A stretch of DNA of 64,000 nt from Cellulomonas gelida (GTDB lineage: Bacteria > Actinomycetota > Actinomycetes > Actinomycetales > Cellulomonadaceae), in the NCBI RefSeq assembly GCF_006538725.1, contig NZ_BJLQ01000005.1:62001-126000 (forward strand). Reading direction: 5' to 3'. Of the stretch, positions 8,928 to 17,558 are shown one piece after another. The position numbers were made by a program, and so were the translations under genes. The notes beneath the pieces are model-generated. The model saw nothing but the letters and a program-made list of their open reading frames with translations, did not search any database and was not told where the DNA came from. Position 1 is the first letter of the stretch. Each line of letters opens with the position of its first letter.

Positions 8928-10159
8928 CCGACGACGCCACCGTGCCCCCGAACCCGGCGGGTTCGCCACCGGCGCCCGCCCCGGTGCCGCCGGCCCCCGC
9001 ACCCGACGCCGCGCCCGCGGTGCAGGCGGCCGCGCCGGCGCCCGCGCCGGCGCCCGCGCCGGCGTCCGTCCCTGCGACGCCCGCGCCGGTCCCTCCGCCT
9101 GCACCCGTCCCTGCGCCGGTGGCCGGTGCGCAGGGTCCGACGCCGCCGGCTGCCGCGGCCGCACCGTCGCCCTATGGCACGCCCCCGGCGAGCGCCACAC
9201 CGACGCCCAGCGCCGAGCTGCGCCGCGCGCTCGCCGGCGTGCGCGCCGAGGTGGCCAAGGCCGTCGTCGGCCAGGACGCCGCCGTCTCCGGCCTGGTCAT
9301 CGCGTTGCTGTGCCGCGGCCACGTGCTCCTCGAGGGCGTCCCCGGCGTCGCGAAGACGCTGCTCGTGCGCACGCTCGCCGCGAGCCTCGACCTCGACACC
9401 AAGCGCGTGCAGTTCACGCCGGACCTCATGCCCGGCGACGTCACCGGCTCGCTCGTGTACGACGCGCGCACCGCGGAGTTCTCGTTCCGTGAGGGCCCGG
9501 TCTTCACGAACCTGCTGCTCGCGGACGAGATCAACCGCACGCCCCCGAAGACCCAGGCGTCGCTGCTCGAGGCCATGGAGGAGCGTCAGGTGTCGGTCGA
9601 CGGCCTCCCGCGGCCGCTGCCGGACCCGTTCCTCGTGATCGCGACGCAGAACCCTGTCGAGTACGAGGGCACGTACCCGCTGCCCGAGGCGCAGCTCGAC
9701 CGCTTCCTGCTCAAGCTCACGCTCCCGCTGCCGGAGCGTGAGGACGAGGTCGAGGTGCTCGCCCGGCACGCCTCCGGGTTCGACCCGCGCAACCTCGCCG
9801 CGGCGGGCGTGCGACCCGTGGCCGACCGCGCGATGCTCGAGCGCGCACGGGCCGAGGTCGCGCGCGTGCAGGTCGCGCGTGAGGTGCTCGGCTACGCCGT
9901 CGACGTGTGCCGCGGCACGCGCCAGTCCCCGTCGCTGTCGTTGGGCGTCTCGCCACGTGGGGCGACCGCGCTGCTCGCGACCGCGCGCGCCTGGGCCTGG
10001 CTCTCGGGCCGGGGATACGTGACGCCCGACGACGTCAAGGCGCTCGCGCACCCGACGTTGCGGCACCGCGTGCAGCTGCGCGCCGAGGCCGAGCTCGAGG
10101 GCGTCACGGCCGAGACGGTGCTGGACACGGTCCTCGCCTCGGTCCCCGTCCCCCGCTGA
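8924..10159 (+). CDS. MoxR-family AAA+ ATPase
   Basis: 411 aa, GTG start overlapping the previous stop. Residues 1-95 are a disordered Pro/Ala tract. The AAA core has Walker A GVPGVAKT (about 138-145), Walker B LLLADEIN (Glu202), sensor motif ATQNPVEYEGTYPLPEAQLDRF and a lid domain with SPRGATALL. MoxR ATPases act as chaperones that mature or activate partner complexes, often with von Willebrand-type or DUF58 proteins, and a DUF58 gene follows directly. The long low-complexity N-terminus is unusual beside typical MoxR proteins of about 320-350 aa, which start near the helix before VVGQDAAV. Confidence 0.93.
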   Translation: MTDDATVPPNPAGSPPAPAPVPPAPAPDAAPAVQAAAPAPAPAPAPASVPATPAPVPPPAPVPAPVAGAQGPTPPAAAAAPSPYGTPPASATPTPSAELRRALAGVRAEVAKAVVGQDAAVSGLVIALLCRGHVLLEGVPGVAKTLLVRTLAASLDLDTKRVQFTPDLMPGDVTGSLVYDARTAEFSFREGPVFTNLLLADEINRTPPKTQASLLEAMEERQVSVDGLPRPLPDPFLVIATQNPVEYEGTYPLPEAQLDRFLLKLTLPLPEREDEVEVLARHASGFDPRNLAAAGVRPVADRAMLERARAEVARVQVAREVLGYAVDVCRGTRQSPSLSLGVSPRGATALLATARAWAWLSGRGYVTPDDVKALAHPTLRHRVQLRAEAELEGVTAETVLDTVLASVPVPR

Positions 10160-10168
10160 CGGGCCGCC

Positions 10169-11509
10169 GTGGCGCTGACCTGGCGGGCCGTGCTGCTCGC
10201 CGCGCTCGGGATCCCCGTGGTCCTGCTCGTCCCGCTCACCGGGACCGTGATCGTGTGGGCGGTGTTCGTCGCGCTCGCGTGCGCTGTCGACGCGGCGTTG
10301 GCCGCCTCCCCGCGGCAGGTCGCCGTCGCACGCGCCGTGCCCGCGTCGGTGCGGCTGGACGAGCCCGCGACCTGCACGGTGACGCTCACGAACGTGGGCC
10401 GTCGTCGGCTGCGGGCGCGCGTGCGCGACGCGTGGCCGCCGTCGGCCGGAGTGCTGGCCGCCGCAGGGCTGACGCCCGGTACCGACGCCGCCGCGCGCAC
10501 GCATCCCGACCGCCACGACGTGACGCTCGCGCCGGGCGAGGCGCGGCGCGTCCGCACCGCGCTGCGGCCGACGCGCCGCGGGGACCTGCACGCGGACCGC
10601 GTGACGATCCGAGCGTTCGGGCCGCTGGGCCTCGCCGCACGCCAGGCGTCCGTGACGGTGCCCGCGCGCCTGCGCGTGCTGCCCCCGTTCCGGTCGCGGC
10701 GGCACCTGCCCTCGCGGCTGGCCCGGCTGCGCGAGCTCGACGGTCGCGCAGCGGTGCAGGTGCGTGGCGCGGGCACCGAGTTCGACTCGCTGCGGGAGTA
10801 CGTGATCGGTGACGACGTGCGCTCGATCGACTGGCGCGCGACGGCCCGGCGCGCCGACGTCGTGGTGCGCACGTGGCGGCCCGAGCGGGACCGGCGCGTG
10901 ATGATCGTGCTCGACACGGGCCGGACGTCAGCCGTACGGGTCCAGGACGAGCCGCGGCTCGACGCCGGGATCGAGGCGGCGCTGCTGCTCGCGGCGCTCG
11001 CGCAGCACGCGGGCGACCGCGTCGAGCTGCTCGCGTACGACCGGCGCGTGCGGGCGCGGGTCGCCGGCGCCTCCGGTCCCCGGCTCATGCCCGAGCTCGC
11101 CGACCAGCTCGCGGTGGCCCGGCCCGAGCTCGTCGAGACCGACTGGCCGGGAGTCGTGGCGCAGGTGCGCGCCCGGATGTCGCAGCGCGCGCTCGTCGTC
11201 CTGGTCACGGCGCTCGAGCCGGCGGTGGTCGAGCACGGGCTGCTCGACGTCGTCCCGGGGCTGGCCGATCGGCACCAGGTCGTCCTCGCCTCGGTGATCG
11301 ACCCCGAGGTCGCGGCGCTGGCCCGCCGACGCCAGGACGCGACCGAGGTGTTCGACGCGGCCGCTGCCGAGCGCGGCGCGCTCGAGCGCGCCGCCGTGGC
11401 CGCTCGCCTGCGGCAGCGCGGGGTCGAGGTGGTCGAAGGGCTGCCCGACGAGCTCGCACCCCGCCTCGCCGACACCTACCTCGCGCTCAAGGCCGCCGGA
11501 CGCCTCTGA
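10169..11509 (+). CDS. DUF58 domain protein
   Basis: 446 aa, GTG start 9 bases after the MoxR gene. Two hydrophobic N-terminal segments (about residues 5-45) are followed by a beta-rich region. The DUF58 core contains the signature segment GTEFDSLREYVIGDDVRSID, then a von Willebrand A-like fold beginning at RRVMIVLDTGR. DUF58 proteins are regular partners of MoxR ATPases. Here it closes the block that starts at 5678, and the function is inferred only as part of a MoxR-dependent membrane assembly. Confidence 0.9.
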   Translation: MALTWRAVLLAALGIPVVLLVPLTGTVIVWAVFVALACAVDAALAASPRQVAVARAVPASVRLDEPATCTVTLTNVGRRRLRARVRDAWPPSAGVLAAAGLTPGTDAAARTHPDRHDVTLAPGEARRVRTALRPTRRGDLHADRVTIRAFGPLGLAARQASVTVPARLRVLPPFRSRRHLPSRLARLRELDGRAAVQVRGAGTEFDSLREYVIGDDVRSIDWRATARRADVVVRTWRPERDRRVMIVLDTGRTSAVRVQDEPRLDAGIEAALLLAALAQHAGDRVELLAYDRRVRARVAGASGPRLMPELADQLAVARPELVETDWPGVVAQVRARMSQRALVVLVTALEPAVVEHGLLDVVPGLADRHQVVLASVIDPEVAALARRRQDATEVFDAAAAERGALERAAVAARLRQRGVEVVEGLPDELAPRLADTYLALKAAGRL

Positions 11510-11533
11510 CCCGTCGCGGCGGGGTGCTCGCCA

Positions 11534-11567
11534 GGGCGCGTGCTCACGCAGGGCGGGTGCTCACGCA
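11534..11567. repeat. Two tandem 17-bp copies between convergent genes
   Basis: The unit 'gggcgcgtgctcacgca' is followed directly by a copy with one mismatch, and then by more diverged partial copies up to about 11590. It fills the 82-base gap between the DUF58 and SpoIIM-like stops. No function is apparent. Confidence 0.6.
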
Positions 11568-11591
11568 GGGCGGGCTCAGCCGGGCGGGTGC

Positions 11592-12581
11592 TCAGCCGGC
11601 GGTGGCCAGGGCGTAGCCCGCGCGGTCGTCCTCCAGGTCGCCCGTCGCGCCCGCCCGCACCGCGCGGCCGCCGAGCACGAGGGTGTAGGCCCAGAACGCC
11701 GCGAGCGCGAGCGCGCCGATGACGATCTTGACCCACCACACCAGCCCGGACCCGGTGACGAACCCCTCGACGAGCCCCGACAGCGCGAGCACGCCCACGA
11801 GCCCGATCGCTGCGGTGAACAGTGCACGCGCCTCCTGGGCGAGCGCGCGGCCGCGCGTGCGCGGACCCGGCGCCAGCCACGCCCAGAAGACCTTGAGCCC
11901 GGCCGCACCCGCGACGAACACCGCCGTGAGCTCGAGCAGGCCGTGGGGCGCGATCAGCGTGAGGAACACGTCGAGCGCGTCGTGCGCCGCCATCATGCCG
12001 CCGATGTTCCCGATCGCGACCGCGTTGGACCACAGGAAGTACACCGGGCCGATCCCGGTCACGCCCGTCCCGACGCACAGCGCAGCGAGCAACGCGTTGT
12101 GCGTCCAGACGGTCGCGGCGAAGCCGATGCCGGGGTCGTAGTACGACGCGAACGCGTTGTCGACGTACTCGCGCTGCTCGGCGGGCGTGCCCATCGCGGC
12201 GAGCGCGTCGGGGTTCGTCGCGACCCAGACCCCGGCCACCACCGCCACCGCGAGGAACGCGACCATCACCGCGACCGTCCACCAGCGGAGCCGGTAGAAC
12301 GCCGCGGGAACGGTCACCACGACGAACCGGACGGCGTCGCGCCACGAGGGCTCGTGGGTCCCGGCGATCGCCGCACGCGCGCGTGCGACGAGCTGCGACA
12401 GGCGCGTCACGGTCTCAGGGTCGGGGGCGGCCGACCGGATGGTCGACAGGTCGGTCGCGGCGGCCTGGTAGAGGCGCACGAGCTCGTCGGCCTCGGCACC
12501 CGTGCGCCGCCGAGTACGGATCAGCTCGTCGAGGCGCTGCCACGACGCCGAGTGCACCGCCTGGTACGCGTCGAGGTCCAT
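11592..12581 (-). CDS. SpoIIM/DUF95-like integral membrane protein
   Basis: 329 aa. A soluble helical N-terminus (about residues 1-95) is followed by around five transmembrane segments. These include FYRLRWWTVAVMVAFLAVAV and a loop with FLWSNAVAIGNIGGMMAAHD and LIAPHGLLELTAVFVAGAAG; the PHG-E motif is typical of the SpoIIM/DUF95 family. Despite the name, the family is common in non-sporulating actinobacteria next to RDD and DUF58 genes. It diverges from the RDD gene 90 bases away. Function is unknown; membrane remodelling or complex assembly is a guess. Confidence 0.85.
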   Translation of the reverse strand: MDLDAYQAVHSASWQRLDELIRTRRRTGAEADELVRLYQAAATDLSTIRSAAPDPETVTRLSQLVARARAAIAGTHEPSWRDAVRFVVVTVPAAFYRLRWWTVAVMVAFLAVAVVAGVWVATNPDALAAMGTPAEQREYVDNAFASYYDPGIGFAATVWTHNALLAALCVGTGVTGIGPVYFLWSNAVAIGNIGGMMAAHDALDVFLTLIAPHGLLELTAVFVAGAAGLKVFWAWLAPGPRTRGRALAQEARALFTAAIGLVGVLALSGLVEGFVTGSGLVWWVKIVIGALALAAFWAYTLVLGGRAVRAGATGDLEDDRAGYALATAG

Positions 12582-12611
12582 GCGCTCAGCCTGCCATCCC
12601 CGCCGACCGGC

Positions 12612-12617
12612 TAGGGT
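12612..12617 (+). promoter_or_regulatory. Candidate -10 for the RDD gene
   Basis: TAGGGT lies 54 bases before the GTG start in the divergent intergenic region, predicting a short leader that contains the GAGGAGGA ribosome binding site. No clear -35 is visible. Confidence 0.35.
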
Positions 12618-12671
12618 GCGGTCGCGGCGTCGCCACGCCGCGCGAGCACCGGACGGACGACGAGGAGGACC

Positions 12672-13490
12672 GTGGACACCATCGTCATCGGTGAGGGCGT
12701 CGAGCTCGACGCCCGGCCGGCGTCGGCGATCTCGCGGATGCTGGGCGCGCTGATCGACCTGGCGGTGCTCGTGGCCGTGCTGCTGCTCGTGGCCATCCTG
12801 CTCACCAACGTCGCGCGGATCGGCGTGCCCGAGGCCGTCGCCGACGTGGGAGGCACCGTCGCGATCGCGTTCGTGCTGATCGTGCTGCCCACGACCGTGG
12901 ACACCCTGACGCGCGGCCGCACGCTCGGCAAGCTCGCTGTCGGTATCCGCGTGGTGCGCGACGACGGCGGACCGATCGTGTTCCGCCAGGCGTTCGTGCG
13001 CGCGCTCGTCGGCGTGGTCGAGCTGTGGCTCACGTTCGGGTCGGTCGCGCTGATCTGCTCGCTCGTGCACCCCCAGGGCAAGCGCGTGGGCGACATCCTC
13101 GCCGGGACGTACGCCGTGCGGGTGCGCGGCGGGGCGGGGGGACGGGCGCCGCTCGTCATGCCGCCGCACCTCGCCGTCTGGGCGCGCACGGCGGACATCG
13201 CGCGTCTGCCCGACGGCCTGGCGCTGTCCGTGCGGCAGTTCCTGGGACGGGCGACGCGCCTGCACCCCGGCTCGCGCGTCGAGCTCGGGACGCGCCTGAC
13301 CCACGAGGTCCAGCGCTACGTCCGGCCGCTGCCGGCCCCCGGCACGCACCCCGAGGCGTTCCTCGCCGCGGTGCTCGCCGAGCGCCGCGACCGTGAGCTC
13401 GTCGCCGAGCAGCGCGCGAGCGTGCGCCGCGACCAGGAGGCCGTGCTGCTGCACCGCCTCCCGCACGGAGTCCTCGACCCGCCGTCGTGA
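12672..13490 (+). CDS. RDD family membrane protein
   Basis: 272 aa, GTG start with a strong GAGGAGGA ribosome binding site. The RDD domain occupies about residues 1-155: RP..AISRMLGALIDLAVL at the first helix, a second hydrophobic segment with VLIVLPTTVDTLTRGRTLGKL, and VGDILAGTYAVRVR at its end. A soluble, Arg-rich C-terminal extension of about 110 residues includes EVQRYVRPLPAPGTHPEAFL. RDD proteins are small membrane proteins, some linked to transport or ion exchange, but this subgroup has no known function. It pairs divergently with the SpoIIM-like gene, a conserved actinobacterial arrangement. Confidence 0.88.
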   Translation: MDTIVIGEGVELDARPASAISRMLGALIDLAVLVAVLLLVAILLTNVARIGVPEAVADVGGTVAIAFVLIVLPTTVDTLTRGRTLGKLAVGIRVVRDDGGPIVFRQAFVRALVGVVELWLTFGSVALICSLVHPQGKRVGDILAGTYAVRVRGGAGGRAPLVMPPHLAVWARTADIARLPDGLALSVRQFLGRATRLHPGSRVELGTRLTHEVQRYVRPLPAPGTHPEAFLAAVLAERRDRELVAEQRASVRRDQEAVLLHRLPHGVLDPPS

Positions 13491-13521
13491 GTCGCGCGGC
13501 TCGTCCGACGGGCGTGACGCC

Positions 13522-14433
13522 CTACTCGCGCCGCAGGTCGGGTTCGAGGTAGATCACGGTCGCGCTCGGCTCGGCCGCGCGCACGCGCGCCTCGGCGTCG
13601 TCGATCGCCCGGGCGACGTCGGCCGCGGAGACCGCGGCGGGCACCTCGATCTTCGCCGCGACGAGGATCTCCTCCGGGCCCAGGTGCAGCGTGCGCAGGT
13701 GGATGACGGACGCGACGCCCTCCCCGACCAGCGCGCCGCGGATCCGGCCCACGGACTCCTTGGTCGCCGACTCCCCGAGGAGCAGCGACCGCGTCTCCAT
13801 GGCGAGCACGACCGCGATCACGACGAGCAGCACGCCGATGCCCGCGGTGCCGACCGCGTCCCAGCGCCCGTCGTCGGTCGCCAGGGTCAGGCTCACGCCG
13901 AACAGCGCGAGCACGAGGCCGATCAGCGCGCCGAAGTCCTCGAGCAGCACCACGGGCAGCTCGGGTGCCTTGGCCGTCCGGATGAACTGCACCCACGACT
14001 GCGTGCCGCGCACCTGGTTCGACTCGTGGATCGCGGTGCGGAACGAGAAGGACTCGAGCCCGATCGCGACGACCAGCACCACGACGGGCACCCAGTGCCA
14101 CGACTCGATCGGGTGCGGGTCGGCCCACTTGTGCCACGCCTCGTACAGCGCGAACAACCCACCGAGCGAGAACAGCACGATCGAGACGATGAACGCGTAC
14201 AGGTAGCGCTCACGTCCGTACCCGAAGGGGTGCTCCTCGTCAGCCGCGCGGCGGGCGCGCTTGCCGCCGACCAGCAGCAGGACCTGGTTGCCCGAGTCGG
14301 CCAGGGAGTGCACCGCCTCCGCGAGCATCGAGCTCGAGTGCGTCAGCAGGTATGCGATGAACTTCGTGACCGCGATGCCCAGGTTGGCCGCGAGTGCCGC
14401 GACGATCGCCTTGTTGCCGCCCGAGTGCGCCAT
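13522..14433 (-). CDS. Cation diffusion facilitator (CDF) transporter
   Basis: 303 aa with start MAHSGGNKAIVAALAAN, chosen because GAGAGGGGA lies just upstream; an upstream in-frame start adds 11 residues. Six transmembrane segments are expected. The TM2 metal site is HSLAD (His42, Asp46), followed by a charged loop with DEEHPFGYGRERYLYAF, the signature of this CDF/ZitB-like subgroup. The short C-terminal cytoplasmic domain is ferredoxin-like (IRGALVGEGVASVIHLRTLH). It probably exports a divalent cation such as zinc, iron or manganese against protons; specificity cannot be read from the sequence. Confidence 0.92.
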   Translation of the reverse strand: MAHSGGNKAIVAALAANLGIAVTKFIAYLLTHSSSMLAEAVHSLADSGNQVLLLVGGKRARRAADEEHPFGYGRERYLYAFIVSIVLFSLGGLFALYEAWHKWADPHPIESWHWVPVVVLVVAIGLESFSFRTAIHESNQVRGTQSWVQFIRTAKAPELPVVLLEDFGALIGLVLALFGVSLTLATDDGRWDAVGTAGIGVLLVVIAVVLAMETRSLLLGESATKESVGRIRGALVGEGVASVIHLRTLHLGPEEILVAAKIEVPAAVSAADVARAIDDAEARVRAAEPSATVIYLEPDLRRE

Positions 14434-14479
14434 GCGCCCGATCCCCTCTCCGTCAGGTCCGCGCACACCCTAGCGGCGC

Positions 14480-14689
14480 TCAGGCGGGTGTGGCCGCCGA
14501 CTCCAGGAGCACCGGGATGCCGTCGCGCACGGGGTAGCGCAGCGGACGCTCGGGGTCGGTCGAGACGAGGACCGGGTTGCCCTCGTCGTCGGTCCCGTCG
14601 ACCAGGGTCGCACCCGTCACCGGGCAGCGCAGCAGCTCGCGCGCCCAGGACTCGAGGCCGCCGGGGACCGCCGTCAGGTCGTCGCTCAT
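14480..14689 (-). CDS. Trm112-like (UPF0434) small protein
   Basis: 69 aa. It carries LLRCPVTGATLV and YPVRDGIPVLLESAA, the conserved start and end of the bacterial Trm112/YcaR-like fold. Only one Cys (Cys22) is present, so a full zinc site is missing, as in many bacterial members. The ATG overlaps the manB stop by 4 bases. Position beside phosphomannomutase is conserved in actinobacteria; the role is unknown, possibly a partner for a methyltransferase or mutase. Confidence 0.85.
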   Translation of the reverse strand: MSDDLTAVPGGLESWARELLRCPVTGATLVDGTDDEGNPVLVSTDPERPLRYPVRDGIPVLLESAATPA

Positions 14690-16182
14690 GCCGTGGCTCC
14701 CGCCTCGTCGGACGCGCTCGCGTACTCCGGCTCGCCCTGGCGGACCAGCGACAGCACGTCGTCGCGCACCTTGATCATGATGTCCTCGTCGGCCGCCTCG
14801 ACGTTGAGCCGCAGCAGCGGCTCGGTGTTCGACGCACGCAGGTTGAACCACCACTGCGGGTGGGAGTCCCAGTGCGAGACCGTCAGGCCGTCGAGCTCGT
14901 CGACCTCGACGGGACCCGCGCCCTGCTGCGTCACGTACGCCTCGACGACGCGTCCGCGCGCGTCGGGGACCGATGAGACGCGCGAGTTGATCTCGCCCGA
15001 GGCCACGTACGGCTGGTACGCGTCGGACAGTGCCGACAGCGGGTGCGGCTGACCGCCGAGCGCCGCCAGGACGTGCAGCGCCGCCAGCATGCCCGTGTCG
15101 GCGAAGAAGAAGTCCCGGAAGTAGTAGTGCGCGCTGTGCTCGCCGCCGAACACCGCGTCGTGCTCGGCCATCTGGTCCTTGATGAACGAGTGCCCGACGC
15201 GCGTGCGGACGGTCCGCGCACCCGCGGCCTGCAGCAGGTCCGGCACGACGCGCGACGAGATGAGGTTGTGGATCACGGTCGGGGTGCGTCCGGCCGCCTG
15301 CTCACGCGCGGCCTCGCGGAGCCCGACGAGCGCGGTGATGGCCGACGGGGAGACCGGGTCGCCGTTCTCGTCGACGACGAAGCAGCGATCCGCGTCGCCG
15401 TCGAACGCCAGGCCGATGTCGGCCCCGTGCTCGACGACCGCGCGCTGCAGGTCGACGAGGTTCGCGGGCTCGAGCGGGTTGGCCTCGTGGTTCGGGAACG
15501 TGCCGTCGAGCTCGAAGTACAGCGGCACCACCTCGAGCGGCAGCGCGGGCAGGCCCGCGCCCGTGCCGAGCACCGCGGGCGCCGTGAAGCCGCCCATGCC
15601 GTTGCCCGCGTCGACGACGACCTTCAGGGGGCGGATCGCCGACAGGTCGACGAGCGAGCGCAGGAACTGCGCGTACTCCGTCAGCATGTCGCGCGACGTG
15701 ACGGTGCCGCGCTCGTCGTCGGCGACCTGCGGCACCTCGCCGCCCAGGTAGTCGCCCGCGAGGTCACGCACCGCGGCGAGGCCCGAGTCCTGCCCCACCG
15801 GGCGGGCGCCCGCGCGGCACAGCTTGATGCCGTTGTACTGCGCGGGGTTGTGGCTCGCGGTGAACATGGCGCCCGGGATGGCGAGCTTGCCCGAGGCGAA
15901 GTAGAGCCCGTCGGTGGACGCCAGCCCGATCGTCACGACGTCGACGCCGCGCGCGGTCAGACCGTCGGCGAAGCCCGCGACGAGCTCGGGGCCGGACGGG
16001 CGCATGTCGTTGCCGATCACCACGGTCGGGCGGCTGCCCGCGGGCGTCTCGGGGATCACCACGACGTCGGCGAACGCGGCACCGATCGCTCGCGTGACGC
16101 GCGCGTCGAGCTCCTCGGGGACGAGCCCTCGCACGTCGTAGGCCTTGATGAACGCGGACAGGTCGACTCGCTCGGCACTCAC
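14686..16182 (-). CDS. manB: Phosphomannomutase/phosphoglucomutase
   Basis: 498 aa, GTG start. The alpha-D-phosphohexomutase fold has the phosphoserine loop TASHNP (Ser110), metal loop AFDGDADRC (Asp261, 263, 265) and sugar-binding loop GGEHSAHYYFRD near residue 345. The enzyme interconverts mannose-6-phosphate and mannose-1-phosphate, feeding GDP-mannose for mannosylated lipids and wall glycans. Next to a DUF3499 gene and whiB2, this is the usual actinobacterial manB location. The 6-base distance from a TACGAT box to the GTG suggests a leaderless transcript. Substrate preference between mannose and glucose cannot be decided here. Confidence 0.94.
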   Translation of the reverse strand: MSAERVDLSAFIKAYDVRGLVPEELDARVTRAIGAAFADVVVIPETPAGSRPTVVIGNDMRPSGPELVAGFADGLTARGVDVVTIGLASTDGLYFASGKLAIPGAMFTASHNPAQYNGIKLCRAGARPVGQDSGLAAVRDLAGDYLGGEVPQVADDERGTVTSRDMLTEYAQFLRSLVDLSAIRPLKVVVDAGNGMGGFTAPAVLGTGAGLPALPLEVVPLYFELDGTFPNHEANPLEPANLVDLQRAVVEHGADIGLAFDGDADRCFVVDENGDPVSPSAITALVGLREAAREQAAGRTPTVIHNLISSRVVPDLLQAAGARTVRTRVGHSFIKDQMAEHDAVFGGEHSAHYYFRDFFFADTGMLAALHVLAALGGQPHPLSALSDAYQPYVASGEINSRVSSVPDARGRVVEAYVTQQGAGPVEVDELDGLTVSHWDSHPQWWFNLRASNTEPLLRLNVEAADEDIMIKVRDDVLSLVRQGEPEYASASDEAGATA

Positions 16183-16188
16183 TGCGGC

Positions 16189-16194
16189 ATCGTA
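16189..16194 (-). promoter_or_regulatory. Candidate leaderless -10 of manB
   Basis: Minus-strand TACGAT is followed by six bases and then the GTG start of manB, leaving no room for a Shine-Dalgarno sequence in a transcript starting at the usual distance. Confidence 0.5.
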
Positions 16195-16275
16195 TCCGCA
16201 CCGCGCGCACCTGCCGTCGTCGGGCGGCGCGCGCTCCGTGGGCCGTCGCGGCAGAGCCGGGCCGCGCCGCGCTCG

Positions 16276-16548
16276 TCAGCCGGTGCCGGTGACCTCGCCG
16301 CGGGTGAGCGGGGTGCCGTCACCGTCGAGCGCGAACCAGTTCGTGATCTCGCACGCCGGGCACGAGACGAACGTCGCCGCCCGCCCGTCGGGCAGCGACA
16401 TGCGAATGCGCGTCAGCCGGACCTCGCCGCAGCCCTGGCACGCCTCGGTGCCCGGCGGCAACGGCCCCTGCGGCTGGCTGATCGACCCCAACGACTCCTG
16501 CTGAGCAGCGGCCCGTGCCCGGGCCGCATCCCCCCTGCGACGTGCCAC
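16276..16548 (-). CDS. Small zinc-ribbon-like protein, 90 aa
   Basis: The first 30 residues are basic and disordered. Two CxxC pairs follow, Cys37/Cys40 in ACQGCGEVRLTRIRM and Cys63/Cys66 in SCPACEITNWF, the pattern of a zinc ribbon. The protein lies 3 bases downstream of the DUF3499 gene, which also has a Cys/His metal-binding pattern. I do not recognise a named family. A nucleic-acid or protein-binding zinc ribbon is the simplest reading. Confidence 0.8.
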   Translation of the reverse strand: MARRRGDAARARAAAQQESLGSISQPQGPLPPGTEACQGCGEVRLTRIRMSLPDGRAATFVSCPACEITNWFALDGDGTPLTRGEVTGTG

Positions 16549-16551
16549 GGC

Positions 16552-16962
16552 CTAGACGGCCCCGTCAGGCGAGGTCACGTCGGGGCCCGTGCCGCGCAGC
16601 ACCCGGAGGTGGCCGCGACGGGGGGCGTCCGCGAGTGCGGCGGGCTCCGGGACCACGGCGGTCGCGGACGTGACCGCGACCGGCTCCGGGGTGCGCCCGG
16701 CCTCACGGACCGCGTCGGCCAGTGCGAGCAGGTCGTCGCGGCTCGGGGCGAGCGGCTCGAACTCGGGCAGCAGCCGGACGACCTCCCAGCCGCGCGGCGC
16801 GGTGAGCCGCTCGGCGTGCGGGACGCACAGGTCGTAGGAGTGCGGCTCGGCGTGCTGGGCCAGCGGGCCGAGCACCGCGGTCGAGTCCGCGTACACGTAG
16901 GTCAGCGTCGCGACGGCTGGACGGCCGCACGCGGTGCGCGAGCACTGCCGGACGGATCTCAC
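16552..16962 (-). CDS. DUF3499 family protein
   Basis: 136 aa. The N-terminal domain has SVRQCSRTACGRPAVATLTY (Cys7, Cys12) and YDLCVPHAERLTAPRGWE (Cys46, His49), a conserved CC-CH metal-binding pattern. The C-terminal half is Pro/Ala rich and variable. DUF3499 genes are found almost only in actinobacteria, near manB and whiB2, as here. The function is unknown. It reads in the same direction as the zinc-ribbon gene and probably shares its transcript. Confidence 0.9.
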   Translation of the reverse strand: MRSVRQCSRTACGRPAVATLTYVYADSTAVLGPLAQHAEPHSYDLCVPHAERLTAPRGWEVVRLLPEFEPLAPSRDDLLALADAVREAGRTPEPVAVTSATAVVPEPAALADAPRRGHLRVLRGTGPDVTSPDGAV

Positions 16963-17038
16963 GGGGCGAACCTACCCCGAGTCGGCGACACCGGCTGCCG
17001 TCCACGCCGTGCACGGTCCCACGCGCCGCCCCAGCGGA

Positions 17039-17044
17039 TATCGT
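17039..17044 (+). promoter_or_regulatory. Candidate leaderless -10 of the metallopeptidase-like gene
   Basis: TATCGT is followed by seven bases and then GTG at 17052, the spacing expected for a leaderless message. This also supports 17052 over an alternative GTG at 17043. Confidence 0.45.
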
Positions 17045-17051
17045 GCACCGG

Positions 17052-17537
17052 GTGAGCGCAGGCCTCCCCGACCGCCGTGGGTTCGACCCGGCCCCGCACG
17101 AGGGCCACGGGTCCGTACGACCCGTCCGCCGCCGTGACCGGCGCGGCCGGGGGCCTCGCGGACCGCTCATGCCGACCACGATGCCCGCGTTCCGCACGCG
17201 TGCGCAGCGGTTCGACGACCTCGTGCTCGACGCGGTCGAGCACCTCGAGCGGCGGTGGGCCCGCCAGCTCGAGGGGACCGAGTTCGCGGTCGAGGACGTC
17301 CCGCCGTCCAACCCCGCGCCGTGGGAGCGCGGCGGCGTCCCGCTGGGCCGGTACTTCCCGGCCGACGCGGGTCTGCCCGCCCGGATCGTCGTCTACCGGC
17401 GGCCCGTCGAGGCGCGCGCGCACGACACGCTCGACCTCGCGGACCTCGTGCGCGACGTCGTCGTCGAGCAGGTCGCCCACATGCTCGGCCGCTCCCCCGA
17501 GGACATCGACCCGACGTACCGCGACGACGGACGCTGA
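17052..17537 (+). CDS. Minimal metallopeptidase-family (DUF1025) protein with altered active site
   Basis: 161 aa from the GTG at 17052 (a GTG nine bases earlier is possible). The RRRDRRGRGPRGPL segment and FDDLVLDAVEHLERRW are conserved in the actinobacterial branch of this family. The C-terminal helix, where relatives have HExxH followed by hFG, reads VVVEQVAHMLG, so the first His and catalytic Glu appear replaced by Glu-Gln. Peptidase activity is therefore doubtful. It stands alone between the DUF3499 and DUF5719 genes, and its role is unknown. Confidence 0.8.
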   Translation: MSAGLPDRRGFDPAPHEGHGSVRPVRRRDRRGRGPRGPLMPTTMPAFRTRAQRFDDLVLDAVEHLERRWARQLEGTEFAVEDVPPSNPAPWERGGVPLGRYFPADAGLPARIVVYRRPVEARAHDTLDLADLVRDVVVEQVAHMLGRSPEDIDPTYRDDGR

Positions 17538-17558
17538 CGCCCGACCACGCGACTGCGC

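Noticed and set aside
11534-11590. Tandem repeats considered as a CRISPR remnant
   Set aside because: Units are 17 bases, directly adjacent, without spacers or cas genes.
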